From contig CAISEB010000017.1 of assembly GCA_903884235.1 (NCBI GenBank), forward strand, positions 1-50,840: a stretch of 50,840 nucleotides of DNA, given 5' to 3'. Position 1 is the stretch's first letter. Every line of letters begins with the position of its first letter. This DNA comes from an uncultured Pseudomonadota bacterium (GTDB lineage Bacteria; Pseudomonadota; Gammaproteobacteria; Steroidobacterales; Steroidobacteraceae). The notes beneath the pieces are model-generated. The model made no database searches and was not told the DNA's origin. It saw only the letters and a program-made list of their open reading frames with translations. The position numbers and the translations under genes are program-made. Shown piece by piece: positions 13,789 to 27,523 of this stretch.

Positions 13789-14276
13789 CGGGCAATCGTG
13801 CTGGTGCGGCGGATCTTGTTCTGGAGTTGCAGGATGCCGTAGATCAGCGCCTCCGCCGACGGCGGGCAGCCCGGCACGTAGATATCGACCGGCACGATGC
13901 GGTCGCAGCCGCGGACGACCGAGTAGGAGTAATGATAGTAGCCGCCGCCGTTCGCGCAGGAGCCCATCGAGATGACCCACTTGGGGTCGGACATCTGGTC
14001 GTAGACCTTGCGCAGCGGGGCCGCCATCTTGTTGGTCAGCGTGCCGGCGACGATCATGACGTCCGACTGGCGCGGGCTCGGGCGGAACACGACGCCGAAG
14101 CGGTCGAGATCGTAGCGCGAGGCACCCGCCTGCATCATCTCGATGGCGCAGCAGGCGAGCCCGAAGGTCACCGGCCACATGGACCCGGTCCGGGCCCAGT
14201 TCATCAGGTCATCGAGGCGCGCGGTGACAAATCCCTTGTCCTTCAGCTCCGCGTCGACTTCGGCGACTAATCCCAT
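13785..14276 (-). CDS. nuoB: NADH-quinone oxidoreductase subunit B (cluster N2)
   Basis: A 163-residue subunit (PSST homologue) carrying the terminal 4Fe-4S cluster N2, which reduces quinone. The adjacent cysteines Cys42-Cys43 in [10 protein letters not shown] plus Cys107 ([11 protein letters not shown]) and Cys137 (VPGCPPS) are all present. The start at 14276 gives the usual MGLVAEVD-like N-terminus; it overlaps the end of nuoA by ten bases. An open frame reaching further upstream is a reading of nuoA in another frame. Confidence 0.98.
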   Translation of the reverse strand: MGLVAEVDAELKDKGFVTARLDDLMNWARTGSMWPVTFGLACCAIEMMQAGASRYDLDRFGVVFRPSPRQSDVMIVAGTLTNKMAAPLRKVYDQMSDPKWVISMGSCANGGGYYHYSYSVVRGCDRIVPVDIYVPGCPPSAEALIYGILQLQNKIRRTSTIAR

Positions 14277-14623
14277 TCGAGCGCTCCCTTCTTCCACTCG
14301 TACACGAACCCGACGACCAGGATGGCGAGGAACACCAGCATCGAGACGATGCCGACGCCGCCCACTGCCCTGAGCGAGACCGCCCACGGAAACAGGAAGG
14401 CGATCTCGAGGTCGAACAGGATGAAAAGGATCGCGACCAGGTAGTAGCGGACGTCGAACTTCATGCGCGCGTCCTCGAACGCGCCGAAGCCGCACTCATA
14501 CGCCGCTGCCTTGTCGGCGCCGGGATGGCGCGGACCGAGCAGGAAGCCGAGGCTGATGAGCAGGACGCCCATGCCGCCGGCCACCAGGATGAAGATGAGA
14601 ATCGGCAGGTAATTGGCGAGCAT
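14267..14623 (-). CDS. nuoA: NADH-quinone oxidoreductase subunit A
   Basis: A 118-residue protein with three transmembrane helices (ND3 homologue) that anchors the hydrophilic arm near the quinone channel. The loop after helix 1 has the conserved [10 protein letters not shown] with the switch Cys, and [12 protein letters not shown] marks helix 2. First gene of the nuo cluster. Start is ATG at 14623; a GTG directly before it (14626) has closer spacing to an AGGA ribosome-binding site and may be used instead, adding one residue. A promoter candidate lies about 50 bases upstream. Confidence 0.96.
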   Translation of the reverse strand: MLANYLPILIFILVAGGMGVLLISLGFLLGPRHPGADKAAAYECGFGAFEDARMKFDVRYYLVAILFILFDLEIAFLFPWAVSLRAVGGVGIVSMLVFLAILVVGFVYEWKKGALEWD

Positions 14624-14670
14624 CACCGGCAGTCCTGGGGCGCTGGGAAGTGGCCCCGCATCATCCGCCT

Positions 14671-14699
14671 ATTCTAAGCACCGGTCGGTGCCACGTCAC
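14671..14699 (-). promoter_or_regulatory. Candidate sigma-70 promoter of the nuo operon with a palindrome in its spacer
   Basis: On the minus strand, GTGACG (14699-14694), a 17-base spacer and TAGAAT (14676-14671) resemble a sigma-70 promoter. The inferred transcript would start near 14664, about 40 bases before nuoA. The spacer contains a 14-base inverted repeat GCACCG-AC-CGGTGC (14678-14691), a plausible operator, though no regulator can be named. Readthrough from secG and tRNA-Leu may also feed nuo. Confidence 0.45.
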
Positions 14700-14758
14700 C
14701 CTCGGTCACGTTGCGTCTTGTTCTTATTTTTCTTTTTATCGGGCAATCAATTCGAGAC

Positions 14759-14843
14759 TGGTGCCGACGGCCGGACTCGAACCGGCACACCTTACGGTGC
14801 TAGCACCTCAAGCTAGTGCGTCTACCAATTCCGCCACGTCGGC
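14759..14843 (-). tRNA. tRNA-Leu (GAG)
   Basis: An 85-nt class II tRNA with a long variable arm, anticodon GAG in the loop CTTGAGG, encoded CCA, T-arm GGTTCGAGTCC and an acceptor stem closed by GCCGACG/CGTCGGC. It lies between secG and nuoA, a conserved position in many gammaproteobacteria, and is probably processed from a longer secG transcript. No convincing terminator follows it on the minus strand. Confidence 0.97.
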
Positions 14844-14873
14844 AATAATCAGTCTCGGAGGGAAACGGGAAAC

Positions 14874-15221
14874 TTACTTCGCCGGCGCGTCCGGGGCCGC
14901 CTGCGGCGCCGCGGGCGCGCTCGAGGTGGTGCCGGTCGGCGCCGTCGCGGGGACCTGCTCAAGCAGGCTCTTCGGAGCCGCAGCCGTGCGATGGCTCGCG
15001 GAGTACGCCAGCGAGAGGCTGGTCGCGAAGAAGCAGGTCGCGAGAATCGCCGTCGTCTTGGAGAAGAACGTCGACGAGCCGCGCGCACCGAAAACCGTGC
15101 CCGATGCGCCTGATCCGAAGCCGGCACCGGCATCCGCACCCTTGCCCCTCTGGAGCAGGACGAGGCCGATGATCGAGATCGACAGGAGCACGTGAATGAC
15201 GAGCAGTATCTGTTGCAGCAT
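14874..15221 (-). CDS. secG: Preprotein translocase subunit SecG
   Basis: A 115-residue inner-membrane protein of the SecYEG channel that aids SecA-driven export. It has two hydrophobic helices (about residues 4-24 and 55-74) separated by the conserved polar stretch [27 protein letters not shown]-type loop. The tail beyond residue 75 is Ala/Pro/Thr-rich and low-complexity, as often in GC-rich relatives. It starts six bases after tpiA, with an AAAGAA ribosome-binding site. Confidence 0.96.
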   Translation of the reverse strand: MLQQILLVIHVLLSISIIGLVLLQRGKGADAGAGFGSGASGTVFGARGSSTFFSKTTAILATCFFATSLSLAYSASHRTAAAPKSLLEQVPATAPTGTTSSAPAAPQAAPDAPAK

Positions 15222-15226
15222 GTTCT

Positions 15227-15988
15227 TTAAGCGCGTCCGCCGTCGGCGGCCACGCAGATCCTCACGAATTCATCCGCCTTGAGCGAGGCGCCTCCCACGA
15301 GGCCACCATCGACGTCAGGCTGACCGAACAACTCGGCCGCATTGGCCGCCTTGACACTGCCGCCGTACAACAGCCGCAGTCCATCCCCGATTATAGCATC
15401 CCGCGCCGCAATACGGGCGCGGATGAACGCGTGCACCGCCTGGGCCTGGTCCGGGGTGGCATTCTTGCCGGTCCCGATCGCCCAGACCGGCTCGTACGCG
15501 ACGATGGCCCGGGCAAAGGCCGCCACGCCGGCCAGTTCGAGGACCGCGTCCAGCTGGCGGGCGACGACCTGCTCGGTCGCCCCCTGCTCCCACTCCTCCA
15601 GGGTCTCGCCCACGCACAGGATCGGGGTCAGCCCCGAGGACTGCGCCGCCACGAACTTGCGCGCGACCAGTGCGTCGGTCTCGCCGTACAGGGCGCGACG
15701 CTCCGAATGGCCGACGATCACGTAGCTGGCGCCGACGTCCCGCAGCATCCCGGAGGACACCTCGCCGGTGAAGGCGCCCTGGGCCTCGGCGCAGAGCGAC
15801 TGGGCGCCGAGCGCGATGCGGCTGTCCTTCACCTGGCGGCCGACCTCCCACAGGTACACCGCGGGTGGGCAGATGACGACGTCGCACGGCAGCGCATCGC
15901 TGGCTTCGACCAGCGCGTCCACGAGGCGGGTGTTATCCGCTCGCGAGCCATGCATCTTCCAGTTGCCGGCAACGACCGGTCTGCGCAT
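15227..15988 (-). CDS. tpiA: Triose-phosphate isomerase
   Basis: A 253-residue TIM-barrel enzyme interconverting dihydroxyacetone phosphate and glyceraldehyde 3-phosphate in glycolysis/gluconeogenesis. Catalytic parts are visible: the Lys in VAGNWKMHG (near residue 12), the His in VIVGHSERR, the Glu in [12 protein letters not shown], and the phosphate loop [12 protein letters not shown]. The start at 15988 ([12 protein letters not shown]) is preferred over an upstream in-frame ATG at 16036 because family members begin just before the Lys loop. It sits between glmM (63-base gap) and secG. Confidence 0.97.
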   Translation of the reverse strand: MRRPVVAGNWKMHGSRADNTRLVDALVEASDALPCDVVICPPAVYLWEVGRQVKDSRIALGAQSLCAEAQGAFTGEVSSGMLRDVGASYVIVGHSERRALYGETDALVARKFVAAQSSGLTPILCVGETLEEWEQGATEQVVARQLDAVLELAGVAAFARAIVAYEPVWAIGTGKNATPDQAQAVHAFIRARIAARDAIIGDGLRLLYGGSVKAANAAELFGQPDVDGGLVGGASLKADEFVRICVAADGGRA

Positions 15989-16051
15989 CGGGGTGTCCTC
16001 GAAAGGCGGCGCAGAATACTCGGCAGGCCCGCCCAAATCAAACTGGGCGGA

Positions 16052-17386
16052 TCAGGCGGCGGCGGCCTTCACGACGGCCGCCAGGCGCTCGGCGGTCTCG
16101 CGGACCTGGGCCGCGTCCTGGCCCTCGACCATGACCCGGATCAGCGGTTCCGTGCCGGAGGCCCGCAGGACCACCCGTCCGGTGCCCTGCAGGGCCGCCT
16201 CGGCGGCCGCGAGGGCCGAGGCGACCTCGGGCAGGGTCCGCGGATCGATCCGGCGCACAACCCGGACATTGACCATCACCTGGGGATACTTCGGCATCGC
16301 CGTCACGAGCTCCGCGAGCGACGCCCCGCTCTGGCGCACGACCGCGAGCACCTGCAGCGCGCTGACGATGCCATCGCCCGTGGTGGTCTTGTCGAGGCAC
16401 AGCAGGTGACCGGAGGTCTCCCCGCCGAGCTCGCCCCCCGTCGCCCGCAGCCGCTCGAGAACGTGGCGGTCGCCGACGGCGGCACGCTCGAACGGCACGC
16501 CGAGGGCAGCGAGCGCATGCTCGAGGCCGAGGTTGCTCATCACGGTTCCGACCACCGGCCCGCGCAGCGTGCCGGCCGCGTGGCGGGCGCGCGCGATCAC
16601 ATAGAGCAGCTGGTCGCCGTCGACCGTGCGCCCCAGGTGGTCGACCATCACGACACGGTCGCCATCGCCATCGAGGGCAAGGCCGGCATCGGCGCGGACG
16701 CCGGGCACGGTCAGCTGCAGCAGCGACGGCGCGGTCGATCCGCAGCCGTCATTGATGTTGCGACCGTTCGGGGAGCAGCCGATCGGCACGACGTCGGCGC
16801 CGAGATCGGAGAACACGCGTGGCGCGACCTTGTACGCCGCCCCGTTCGCGCAGTCGACGACGATCTTGAGTCCCTCGAGCGTGACCCCGGCGGGCATCGT
16901 CGAGGCGCACAGCTCCTGGTAGAGCGGCCCGGCCTGCTCGATGCGCACCGCACGCCCGAGCCGACCCGACTCCACGGTCAGGGCAGGCTGCTCGATCAGG
17001 TCCTCGATCGCCTGCTCGAGGGCGTCGGAGATCTTGCCGCCGGTGCGGTCGAAGAACTTGATGCCGTTGTCCTCGAACGGATTGTGCGAGGCACTGATGA
17101 CGATGCCGAAGTCGCAGCCGTAGCGCTGCGTGAGGAAGGCGACGGCCGGCGTCGGCAGCGGGCCGACGAGGTTGACGTTGACGCCTGCCGCGACGAACCC
17201 GGCCTCGAGCGCCGCCTCGAACAGGTAGCCCGACAGGCGCGTGTCCTTGCCGATCAGCACCGTGCCGCCGCTCGGCGCGAGCACCCGTGCCGCGGCGCTC
17301 GCGAGCCTGAGCGCGAGATCCACCGTCATCGGTGGCTCGCCGACGCGGCCGCGAATGCCATCCGTACCGAAAAACCGTCTCGTCAT
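16052..17386 (-). CDS. glmM: Phosphoglucosamine mutase
   Basis: A 444-residue enzyme that converts glucosamine-6-phosphate to glucosamine-1-phosphate for UDP-GlcNAc, and so for peptidoglycan and LPS. The phospho-serine loop ISASHNP is at residues 97-103 (Ser100 the phosphorylated residue), the metal loop DGDGDRV is near residue 235, and RASGTEPLIRVMVE is the C-terminal phosphate-binding motif. The N-terminus RRFFGTDGIRG is diagnostic. It overlaps the folP stop by four bases (ATGA). Confidence 0.98.
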   Translation of the reverse strand: MTRRFFGTDGIRGRVGEPPMTVDLALRLASAAARVLAPSGGTVLIGKDTRLSGYLFEAALEAGFVAAGVNVNLVGPLPTPAVAFLTQRYGCDFGIVISASHNPFEDNGIKFFDRTGGKISDALEQAIEDLIEQPALTVESGRLGRAVRIEQAGPLYQELCASTMPAGVTLEGLKIVVDCANGAAYKVAPRVFSDLGADVVPIGCSPNGRNINDGCGSTAPSLLQLTVPGVRADAGLALDGDGDRVVMVDHLGRTVDGDQLLYVIARARHAAGTLRGPVVGTVMSNLGLEHALAALGVPFERAAVGDRHVLERLRATGGELGGETSGHLLCLDKTTTGDGIVSALQVLAVVRQSGASLAELVTAMPKYPQVMVNVRVVRRIDPRTLPEVASALAAAEAALQGTGRVVLRASGTEPLIRVMVEGQDAAQVRETAERLAAVVKAAAA

Positions 17387-18219
17387 GCGTTTCCCCCGCG
17401 GCGCAGCGCCGCCCCGATCCTGACCGCGTCAACCGTTGCCGCGACATCGTGCGCCCGCAGCACCGCGGCGCCACGCTCCGCCGCGATCGCGGCGAGCGCG
17501 ACGCTGCCGGCCGTGCGCTCGGCGACCGGCCGCCCCGTCAGCTGGCCGACCATGGACTTGCGCGACACGCCGACGAGCAGCGGCACACCGAGCGTCGTGA
17601 ACGCCTCGAGCGCGGCGAACATCGCCAGGTGGTGGCTCGCGTCCTTGCCAAAGCCGAAGCCGGGGTCGACGACGATCGCATCCGCGGCGATCCCGCCGTC
17701 ACGGCAGGCCGCGATGCGGCCGAGGAGCCAGTCCCGGACCTCGGTGACGACGTCGTCGTAGTGCGGGGCGCGCTGCATCGTGGCGGGCGTGCCCTGCATG
17801 TGCATCACGCACACGCCGGCGCCGCCGGCCGCGGCCGCCTCGAGCGCACCCGGCAGCGTCAGGCCGCGCACGTCGTTGATGAAGTGGGCACCGGCCGCGA
17901 GCACCGCCGCGATCACCTCCGGGCGGCTGGTGTCGACCGAGATCACGACGTCGAGTTCGGCGGCGATGGCGCGCACCACCGGCAGAACGCGGCGCAGTTC
18001 CTCGTCCACCGACGGCGGGCTCGAACCGGGGCGCGTGGACTCGCCGCCGACGTCGATGATGGCGGCGCCCTCCGCGACCATGCGCCGCGCCGCGGCGAGT
18101 GCCGCGTCGTGGGCCACGTGTTGGCCGCCGTCGGAGAACGAGTCCGGCGTGACGTTGAGCACGCCCATCACCAGCGGACCCGCGAGCGGCAGGGTCCGCG
18201 ACCGGCAGCGCAGGTGCAT
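17383..18219 (-). CDS. folP: Dihydropteroate synthase
   Basis: A 278-residue TIM-barrel enzyme that joins p-aminobenzoate to 6-hydroxymethyl-dihydropterin diphosphate in folate synthesis; it is the sulfonamide target. Both signatures are present: GVLNVTPDSFSDGG near residues 19-32 and DVGGESTRPGS near residues 56-66. FINDVRG and DPGFGFGKD further support it. It lies between ftsH (14-base gap) and glmM, the widespread ftsH-folP-glmM order. Confidence 0.97.
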   Translation of the reverse strand: MHLRCRSRTLPLAGPLVMGVLNVTPDSFSDGGQHVAHDAALAAARRMVAEGAAIIDVGGESTRPGSSPPSVDEELRRVLPVVRAIAAELDVVISVDTSRPEVIAAVLAAGAHFINDVRGLTLPGALEAAAAGGAGVCVMHMQGTPATMQRAPHYDDVVTEVRDWLLGRIAACRDGGIAADAIVVDPGFGFGKDASHHLAMFAALEAFTTLGVPLLVGVSRKSMVGQLTGRPVAERTAGSVALAAIAAERGAAVLRAHDVAATVDAVRIGAALRRGGNA

Positions 18220-18233
18220 GCCGGAGTCTCGGG

Positions 18234-20165
<1,932 letters not shown>

Positions 20166-20206
20166 TGCACGCTCCCGGAGGGGGGCTAGGGAGACATCGA
20201 GGGACG

Positions 20207-20833
20207 CTACAGGATACGCCTGCCAGTCGCCAGCAGATACATCTCGGCACTGCGCGCCCGCGACGCGGGGGGTTTCTTCATCTTCACCTTCGTGAACTCC
20301 CGCCGGACGGTGCGCAGGTATTCGTCGAAGCCAGCCCCCTGAAAGACCTTGGCGAGGAAAACCCCGCCGGGCCTCAGGTGCTCCCGCGCGAACTCGAGGG
20401 CGAGCTCCGCGAGATGCAGCTGTCGCGGCTGGTCGACAGCATCGACCCCACTCATATTGGGGGCCATGTCCGACATCACAAGATCCACGGGCCGGCCGCC
20501 GACCGCGGCGGTCAGCTCCGCGAGCGGACCGGGCTCCCGGAAGTCGCCGAGGATGAAGGTGACCCCGGTCAGGGCGTCCATGGGCAATATGTCCAGTGCA
20601 AATACTGCGCCCTTGCTGCCAAGGACCCGACCGGCGTACTGGCTCCAGCCACCCGGCGCGGCACCGAGGTCCACGATGACCATCCCGGGGCGCAGCAGCC
20701 GTTCCGCCGCGTCGAGCTCCTCGAGCTTGAACGCGGCCCGCGAGCGCATGCCCTCCTTGCGGGCACGCAGCACGTAGGCGTCGGATTCATGCTCCTGGAG
20801 CCACCGCTTGCTCGATTTGCTGCGCTTCGCCAT
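20207..20833 (-). CDS. rlmE: 23S rRNA (uridine-2'-O-)-methyltransferase
   Basis: A 208-residue SAM-dependent enzyme (FtsJ/RrmJ) that methylates U2552 of 23S rRNA in the A-loop. The SAM-binding motif [14 protein letters not shown] is near residues 51-64, and the catalytic K-D-K-E set fits [16 protein letters not shown] and VFLAKVFQG. The gene is first in the minus-strand run rlmE-ftsH, as in E. coli, and is divergent from yhbY with only 46 bases between start codons. Length is usual for the family (about 209). Confidence 0.97.
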   Translation of the reverse strand: MAKRSKSSKRWLQEHESDAYVLRARKEGMRSRAAFKLEELDAAERLLRPGMVIVDLGAAPGGWSQYAGRVLGSKGAVFALDILPMDALTGVTFILGDFREPGPLAELTAAVGGRPVDLVMSDMAPNMSGVDAVDQPRQLHLAELALEFAREHLRPGGVFLAKVFQGAGFDEYLRTVRREFTKVKMKKPPASRARSAEMYLLATGRRIL

Positions 20834-20867
20834 CGTTTTTCCGGCCTGGGGGCTGCCCCGGACCTCC

Positions 20868-20873
20868 TATAAT
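20868..20873 (+). promoter_or_regulatory. -10 box placing the yhbY transcript start at its ATG
   Basis: A perfect TATAAT lies seven bases before the yhbY ATG at 20880. With usual -10 to +1 spacing, transcription would begin at or next to the A of the start codon, giving a leaderless mRNA. No good -35 is seen at 17 bases upstream (sequence is CCTGGG-like), and no Shine-Dalgarno precedes the ATG. Confidence 0.5.
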
Positions 20874-20879
20874 GCCGCG

Positions 20880-21176
20880 ATGCAACTCAACGAACGACAG
20901 AAGAAGCACCTGCGCCGCCTCGGCCACGCGCTGCACCCGATCGTGAACCTCGGCAACGCCGGCCTCACCGACGGCGTTGCGGCCGAGATGGAGCGCGCGC
21001 TCGCCGACCATGAACTCGTGAAGGTGCGCGCCCGCGTCGGCGAACGCGAGGCCCGCGACGCGGCCCTCGACGAACTGGCCGCGCGCACCCGGAGCACGGT
21101 GGTGCAGCGCATCGGCAACGTCGGGCTGTATTTCCGCCCGAACCCGAAGCTCTCCCGGATCGTGATCCCGGACTGA
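20880..21176 (+). CDS. yhbY: Ribosome assembly RNA-binding protein YhbY
   Basis: A 98-residue single CRM-domain protein that binds pre-50S ribosomal particles. The family core is seen as LNERQKKHLRRLGHALHPIVNLGNAGLTDGV, with the GxxG RNA-binding loop (GNAG), then ELVKVRA and a C-terminal GNVGLYFRPN. The start at 20880 is chosen because family members begin MxLxxxQKxxLR; an in-frame ATG at 20808 lies inside rlmE on the other strand. It diverges from rlmE and converges on the DUF4149 gene. Confidence 0.96.
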   Translation: MQLNERQKKHLRRLGHALHPIVNLGNAGLTDGVAAEMERALADHELVKVRARVGEREARDAALDELAARTRSTVVQRIGNVGLYFRPNPKLSRIVIPD

Positions 21177-21194
21177 GCGTCCCGGATCCGCGCC

Positions 21195-21614
21195 TCAGCG
21201 GCGCAGTTCGCGCGCCAGCGTCGCGACGACCCAGGCGGTCGCGGCCACGTACAGCAGCGTCGAGACGCCGTGCCACAGCGCGAATTCGCCCGAGGCGCTG
21301 CCGCCCGCGGTGCGTGCCGCCTCGAGCAGGGGCCGGACGCCCCATTCGCTGAGGCCGAGCAGCAGGACCGGCGCGACCCTGCCGAGCAGCTGGCGGGGCG
21401 GCGGGCGCGAGACCTGGCCGCGCCGCTCGAGCAGCAGCAGCAGCAGGCACAGGACCAGGGACCCGACGGTCGCGACGCGGAACAGACTGCCCGCGATCAG
21501 CCCGGCGAGGTGGCGGTCCTCGAGAGTCGCGAACAGCGTCGGGGCGACCACGCCGCCGACGGTCACGAGGCCACCGGCCCAGAGCGACAGGACCAGTCGC
21601 GCGCCGAGCTTCAC
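21195..21614 (-). CDS. DUF4149 family membrane protein
   Basis: A 139-residue protein with four predicted transmembrane helices (about residues 6-26, 44-62, 77-93 and 112-132). The layout (first helix rich in Gly with APTLF, then a second starting [10 protein letters not shown]) matches DUF4149 proteins, commonly found next to yhbY or greA in beta- and gammaproteobacteria. No function is known. The start is GTG at 21614, overlapping the greA stop by four bases (GTGA), so it is likely the last gene of the carAB-greA transcript. Confidence 0.8.
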   Translation of the reverse strand: MKLGARLVLSLWAGGLVTVGGVVAPTLFATLEDRHLAGLIAGSLFRVATVGSLVLCLLLLLLERRGQVSRPPPRQLLGRVAPVLLLGLSEWGVRPLLEAARTAGGSASGEFALWHGVSTLLYVAATAWVVATLARELRR

Positions 21615-22083
21615 TCGTAGCGGACCTTGACGATCTCGTACGAGCGCACGCCACCCGGGGCCTGCACGTCGACGATGTCGCCCTCCTCCTTGCCGACCAG
21701 CGCGCGCGCGATCGGCGAGGTGATGGCGATCAGGCCCTGGCGGATGTCCGCCTCGTCCTCGCCGACGACCTGGTAGGTGACCTTGACGCCGTCGTCCTGG
21801 CCTTCGAGCTCGACCGTGACCCCGAACACGACGCGACCGGTCTGTGGCAGCTTCGTGACGTCGATGATCTCGTTGTTGCCGAGCCGGGACTCGATCTCGT
21901 TGATGCGCCCCTCGATGAAGCCCTGCTGCTCGCGCGCCGCGTGATATTCGGCGTTCTCGGACAGATCGCCGTGGCCACGCGCCTCGGCGATCGCCTTGAT
22001 CACGTTGGGGCGATCCTCGGACTTCAGGCGCTTGAGCTCCGCTCGCAGCCGCTCGGCGCCGCGCACGGTGATGGGGGATCGCT

Positions 22084-22087
<4 letters not shown>
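21611..22087 (-). CDS. greA: Transcription elongation factor GreA
   Basis: A 158-residue factor that stimulates transcript cleavage by backtracked RNA polymerase. The N-terminal coiled coil carries the acidic tip [16 protein letters not shown] (about residues 38-54), and the C-terminal domain has VVGEDEAD and [10 protein letters not shown]. Exactly 158 residues is the family length when the GTG at 22087 is used; this start overlaps the carB stop by four bases (GTGA). A longer frame reaching back into carB is not coding. Confidence 0.97.
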
Positions 22088-25308
<3,221 letters not shown>

Positions 25309-25324
25309 GTCGGTCCGGTCTTCG

Positions 25325-26518
25325 TCAGGCGTCGGGGGCGCCGTGCGGCGCGCGGGCATTCTTGGTGTCGCGGACCTTCAGCTGCGCATGCAGCCGACGG
25401 ACCATCAGCTCGATGAAGTGCTCGAACAGGCCCGCCACGTCGTGCGGGCCCGGGCTCGCCTCGGGATGCCCCTGGAAGCTGAATGCGGGCCGGTCGGTGA
25501 ACTCGATGCCCTGCAACGAGCCGTCGAACAGCGAGCGGTGGGTCGCGCGCACGTTCGTCGGCAGCGTCGCCTCGTCGACGGCGAAGCCATGGTTCTGGCT
25601 GGTGATCAGCACGCGCCCGCTGGCGACTTCCTGCACCGGATGGTTCGCGCCGTGGTGGCCGAACTTCATCTTCAGCGTCTTCGCCCCGGCGGCGAGGCCA
25701 AGCAGCTGGTGGCCGAGGCAGATCCCGAACACGGGCACGTCGCCTTCGAGGAATTCGCTGATCGCGGCGATCGCGTAGTCGCAGGGCTCGGGATCGCCCG
25801 GGCCGTTCGAGAGGAAGATGCCGTCCGGCTTCAGGGCCAGCACCTCGGCGGCGGAGGTCTGCGCCGGCACCACCGTGACGCGGCAGCCGTGGTCGGCGAG
25901 CAGGCGCAGGATGTTGCGCTTGATGCCGAAGTCGTAGGCGACGACGTTCAGCCGGTGCTGCGGGCGAATCGCGCGCGTCGGCTCCCCGTCCCAGTGCGTG
26001 CCATCGTTCCACTGGTACTGGCGCTTGGTGGTGACGACCTTTGCCAGATCCATCCCCTTGAGGCCCGGGAACTTCTTCGCGGCGCGCACCGCGGCGGCGG
26101 GGTCGGCCTTCTCGCCCGTCATGATGCAGCCGGCAAGCGCGCCCTTCTCGCGCAGGATGCGCGTCAGCTTGCGGGTGTCGATGTCGGCGATCGCGACGAT
26201 CTTGCCGCGCGCGAGGAAGCTGCCGAGCGACTCGGCAGCGCGCCAGTTGGAGTGCAGCAGCGGCAGGTCGCGGATCACGAGTCCGGCGGCGTAGACGCCG
26301 CCGGACTCCATGTCCTCGGGGGTCGTGCCGTAGTTGCCGACGTGCGGGTAGGTCAGCGTCACGATCTGGCGGTTGTACGAGGGATCCGTGAGGATCTCCT
26401 GGTACCCGGTCATGGCGGTGTTGAACACCACCTCGCCCGTCGTATTGCCCTTGGCACCAATGGAAATACCGTGGAAGACGGTACCGTCTTCAAGGGCGAG
26501 TACAGCGGGCGTCGTCAA
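25325..26518 (-). CDS. carA: Carbamoyl-phosphate synthase small chain (TTG start)
   Basis: A 397-residue glutamine amidotransferase subunit that supplies ammonia to CarB. The N-terminal domain begins [14 protein letters not shown]; the class I amidotransferase nucleophile is Cys267 in [12 protein letters not shown], with the His of [11 protein letters not shown]. The start codon is TTG at 26518, since no ATG or GTG exists between the upstream GGGAG ribosome-binding site (six to seven bases away) and the conserved N-terminus. This may keep translation initiation modest. It heads carA-carB-greA and is preceded by a 177-base leader. Confidence 0.97.
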   Translation of the reverse strand: MTTPAVLALEDGTVFHGISIGAKGNTTGEVVFNTAMTGYQEILTDPSYNRQIVTLTYPHVGNYGTTPEDMESGGVYAAGLVIRDLPLLHSNWRAAESLGSFLARGKIVAIADIDTRKLTRILREKGALAGCIMTGEKADPAAAVRAAKKFPGLKGMDLAKVVTTKRQYQWNDGTHWDGEPTRAIRPQHRLNVVAYDFGIKRNILRLLADHGCRVTVVPAQTSAAEVLALKPDGIFLSNGPGDPEPCDYAIAAISEFLEGDVPVFGICLGHQLLGLAAGAKTLKMKFGHHGANHPVQEVASGRVLITSQNHGFAVDEATLPTNVRATHRSLFDGSLQGIEFTDRPAFSFQGHPEASPGPHDVAGLFEHFIELMVRRLHAQLKVRDTKNARAPHGAPDA

Positions 26519-26695
26519 TGCTCACTCCCGAGGCGAGGCCGGTCACGGGCACCTGCGGTTCTGGTCCGCACATGCGCAAAGCGGGTGGAGCCTTGGTGAA
26601 GACTCCGCCCGCTTCGGTCGTGAAACTTGGGTTTCGATCCGGGACGACATCTTACGGCAGAGGCCCGCTCCGCACCAGTCCGAGGCGGCCCTGGA
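26519..26695 (-). promoter_or_regulatory. carA leader region with a strong hairpin
   Basis: The 177 bases between dapB and carA hold a 12-bp stem (26579-26590 with 26603-26614, one G-T pair) with a 12-base loop. On the minus strand it is followed only by TTT, so it could be a weak dapB terminator or an attenuator in the carA leader. A TAAGAT possible -10 lies at 26651-26646, but no clear -35 is seen. Confidence 0.45.
26543..26650 (-). CDS. Possible carA leader peptide (35 aa, arginine-rich)
   Basis: An ATG at 26650 opens a 35-codon frame with six arginine codons that runs through the leader hairpin and ends at 26543, 24 bases before the carA start. Because CarAB makes an arginine precursor, translation of this frame could in principle report arginine supply and alter the hairpin. 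Against it: the ribosome-binding site is weak, arginine is common by chance in such GC-rich DNA, and the ATG overlaps a possible -10 box. Treat as a hypothesis. Confidence 0.2.
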   Translation of the reverse strand: MSSRIETQVSRPKRAESSPRLHPLCACADQNRRCP

Positions 26696-27523
26696 TCAAC
26701 GCAATCCGAGCACGTCGCCCATGGTGTACAGCCCCGCCGGGCGCCCGCGCAGCCACGCCGCGGCGCGCAGCGCGCCGTAGGCGAAGGTCATCCGGTCGTG
26801 GGCGCGGTGCGTGATCTCGATCCGCTCGCCGGGGCCGGCGTAGATGACCGTGTGTTCGCCGACGATGTCGCCGCCGCGCACCACCGCGAAGCCGATCGAA
26901 CCGGCCTGGCGCGGTCCCCCGTCGGCACCGCGCGTCGCGGTGGGCGCGTCGCCGAGGTCGATCCGGCGGCCGGCGGCGGCGGCACGGCCGAGCATGAGCG
27001 CGGTGCCGGAGGGCGCGTCGACCTTGTAGCGATGGTGCGCCTCGAGGATCTCGATGTCGTATTCCGGAGGCAGGGAAGCGGCTGCTTTTTCAACGAGTTG
27101 CGCGAGCAAGTTAACGCCGAGACTCGTGTTCGGCGCGATCAGCACCGGGATCTCCGCGGAGGCGGCGAGGAGCCTGCGGTCGACCGCGGCGTCGAAGCCG
27201 GTGGTGCCGACCACGAGCGCGACGCCGGTCGCGAGGCAGGCCTCGAGGTGCTGCACGACCGCGCCGGCCGCCGAGAAATCGAGCGCGACGTCGCTGCCGG
27301 CGAGCGCCGCGCGCGGATCCGCCGTCACGACGACGCCGAGCGGCGCCGGCACGCCGGCAAGCGTCGCGACGTCGGCGCCGATCGCGGCGCTGCCCGGCGA
27401 GGCCGCGGCACCGGCCAGCGCGAAGTCCGTGCTGTCGTGGATCGCGCGCACCAGGCTCTGGCCCATCCGGCCGGTGGCACCGAACAGGGCGATGCGGACG
27501 GGGCCCGTGCCGGGCGCGGTCAC
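26696..27523 (-). CDS. dapB: 4-hydroxy-tetrahydrodipicolinate reductase
   Basis: A 275-residue NAD(P)H-dependent reductase in the diaminopimelate/lysine pathway. The Rossmann motif FGATGRMGQ is near residues 14-22, the catalytic signature [15 protein letters not shown] near residues 160-174, and GTTGF marks the mid-protein nucleotide loop. The start is GTG at 27523, overlapping the dnaJ stop by four bases (GTGA), so it is coupled to the heat-shock operon as in many relatives (dnaJ-dapB-carA). Confidence 0.97.
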   Translation of the reverse strand: MTAPGTGPVRIALFGATGRMGQSLVRAIHDSTDFALAGAAASPGSAAIGADVATLAGVPAPLGVVVTADPRAALAGSDVALDFSAAGAVVQHLEACLATGVALVVGTTGFDAAVDRRLLAASAEIPVLIAPNTSLGVNLLAQLVEKAAASLPPEYDIEILEAHHRYKVDAPSGTALMLGRAAAAGRRIDLGDAPTATRGADGGPRQAGSIGFAVVRGGDIVGEHTVIYAGPGERIEITHRAHDRMTFAYGALRAAAWLRGRPAGLYTMGDVLGLR

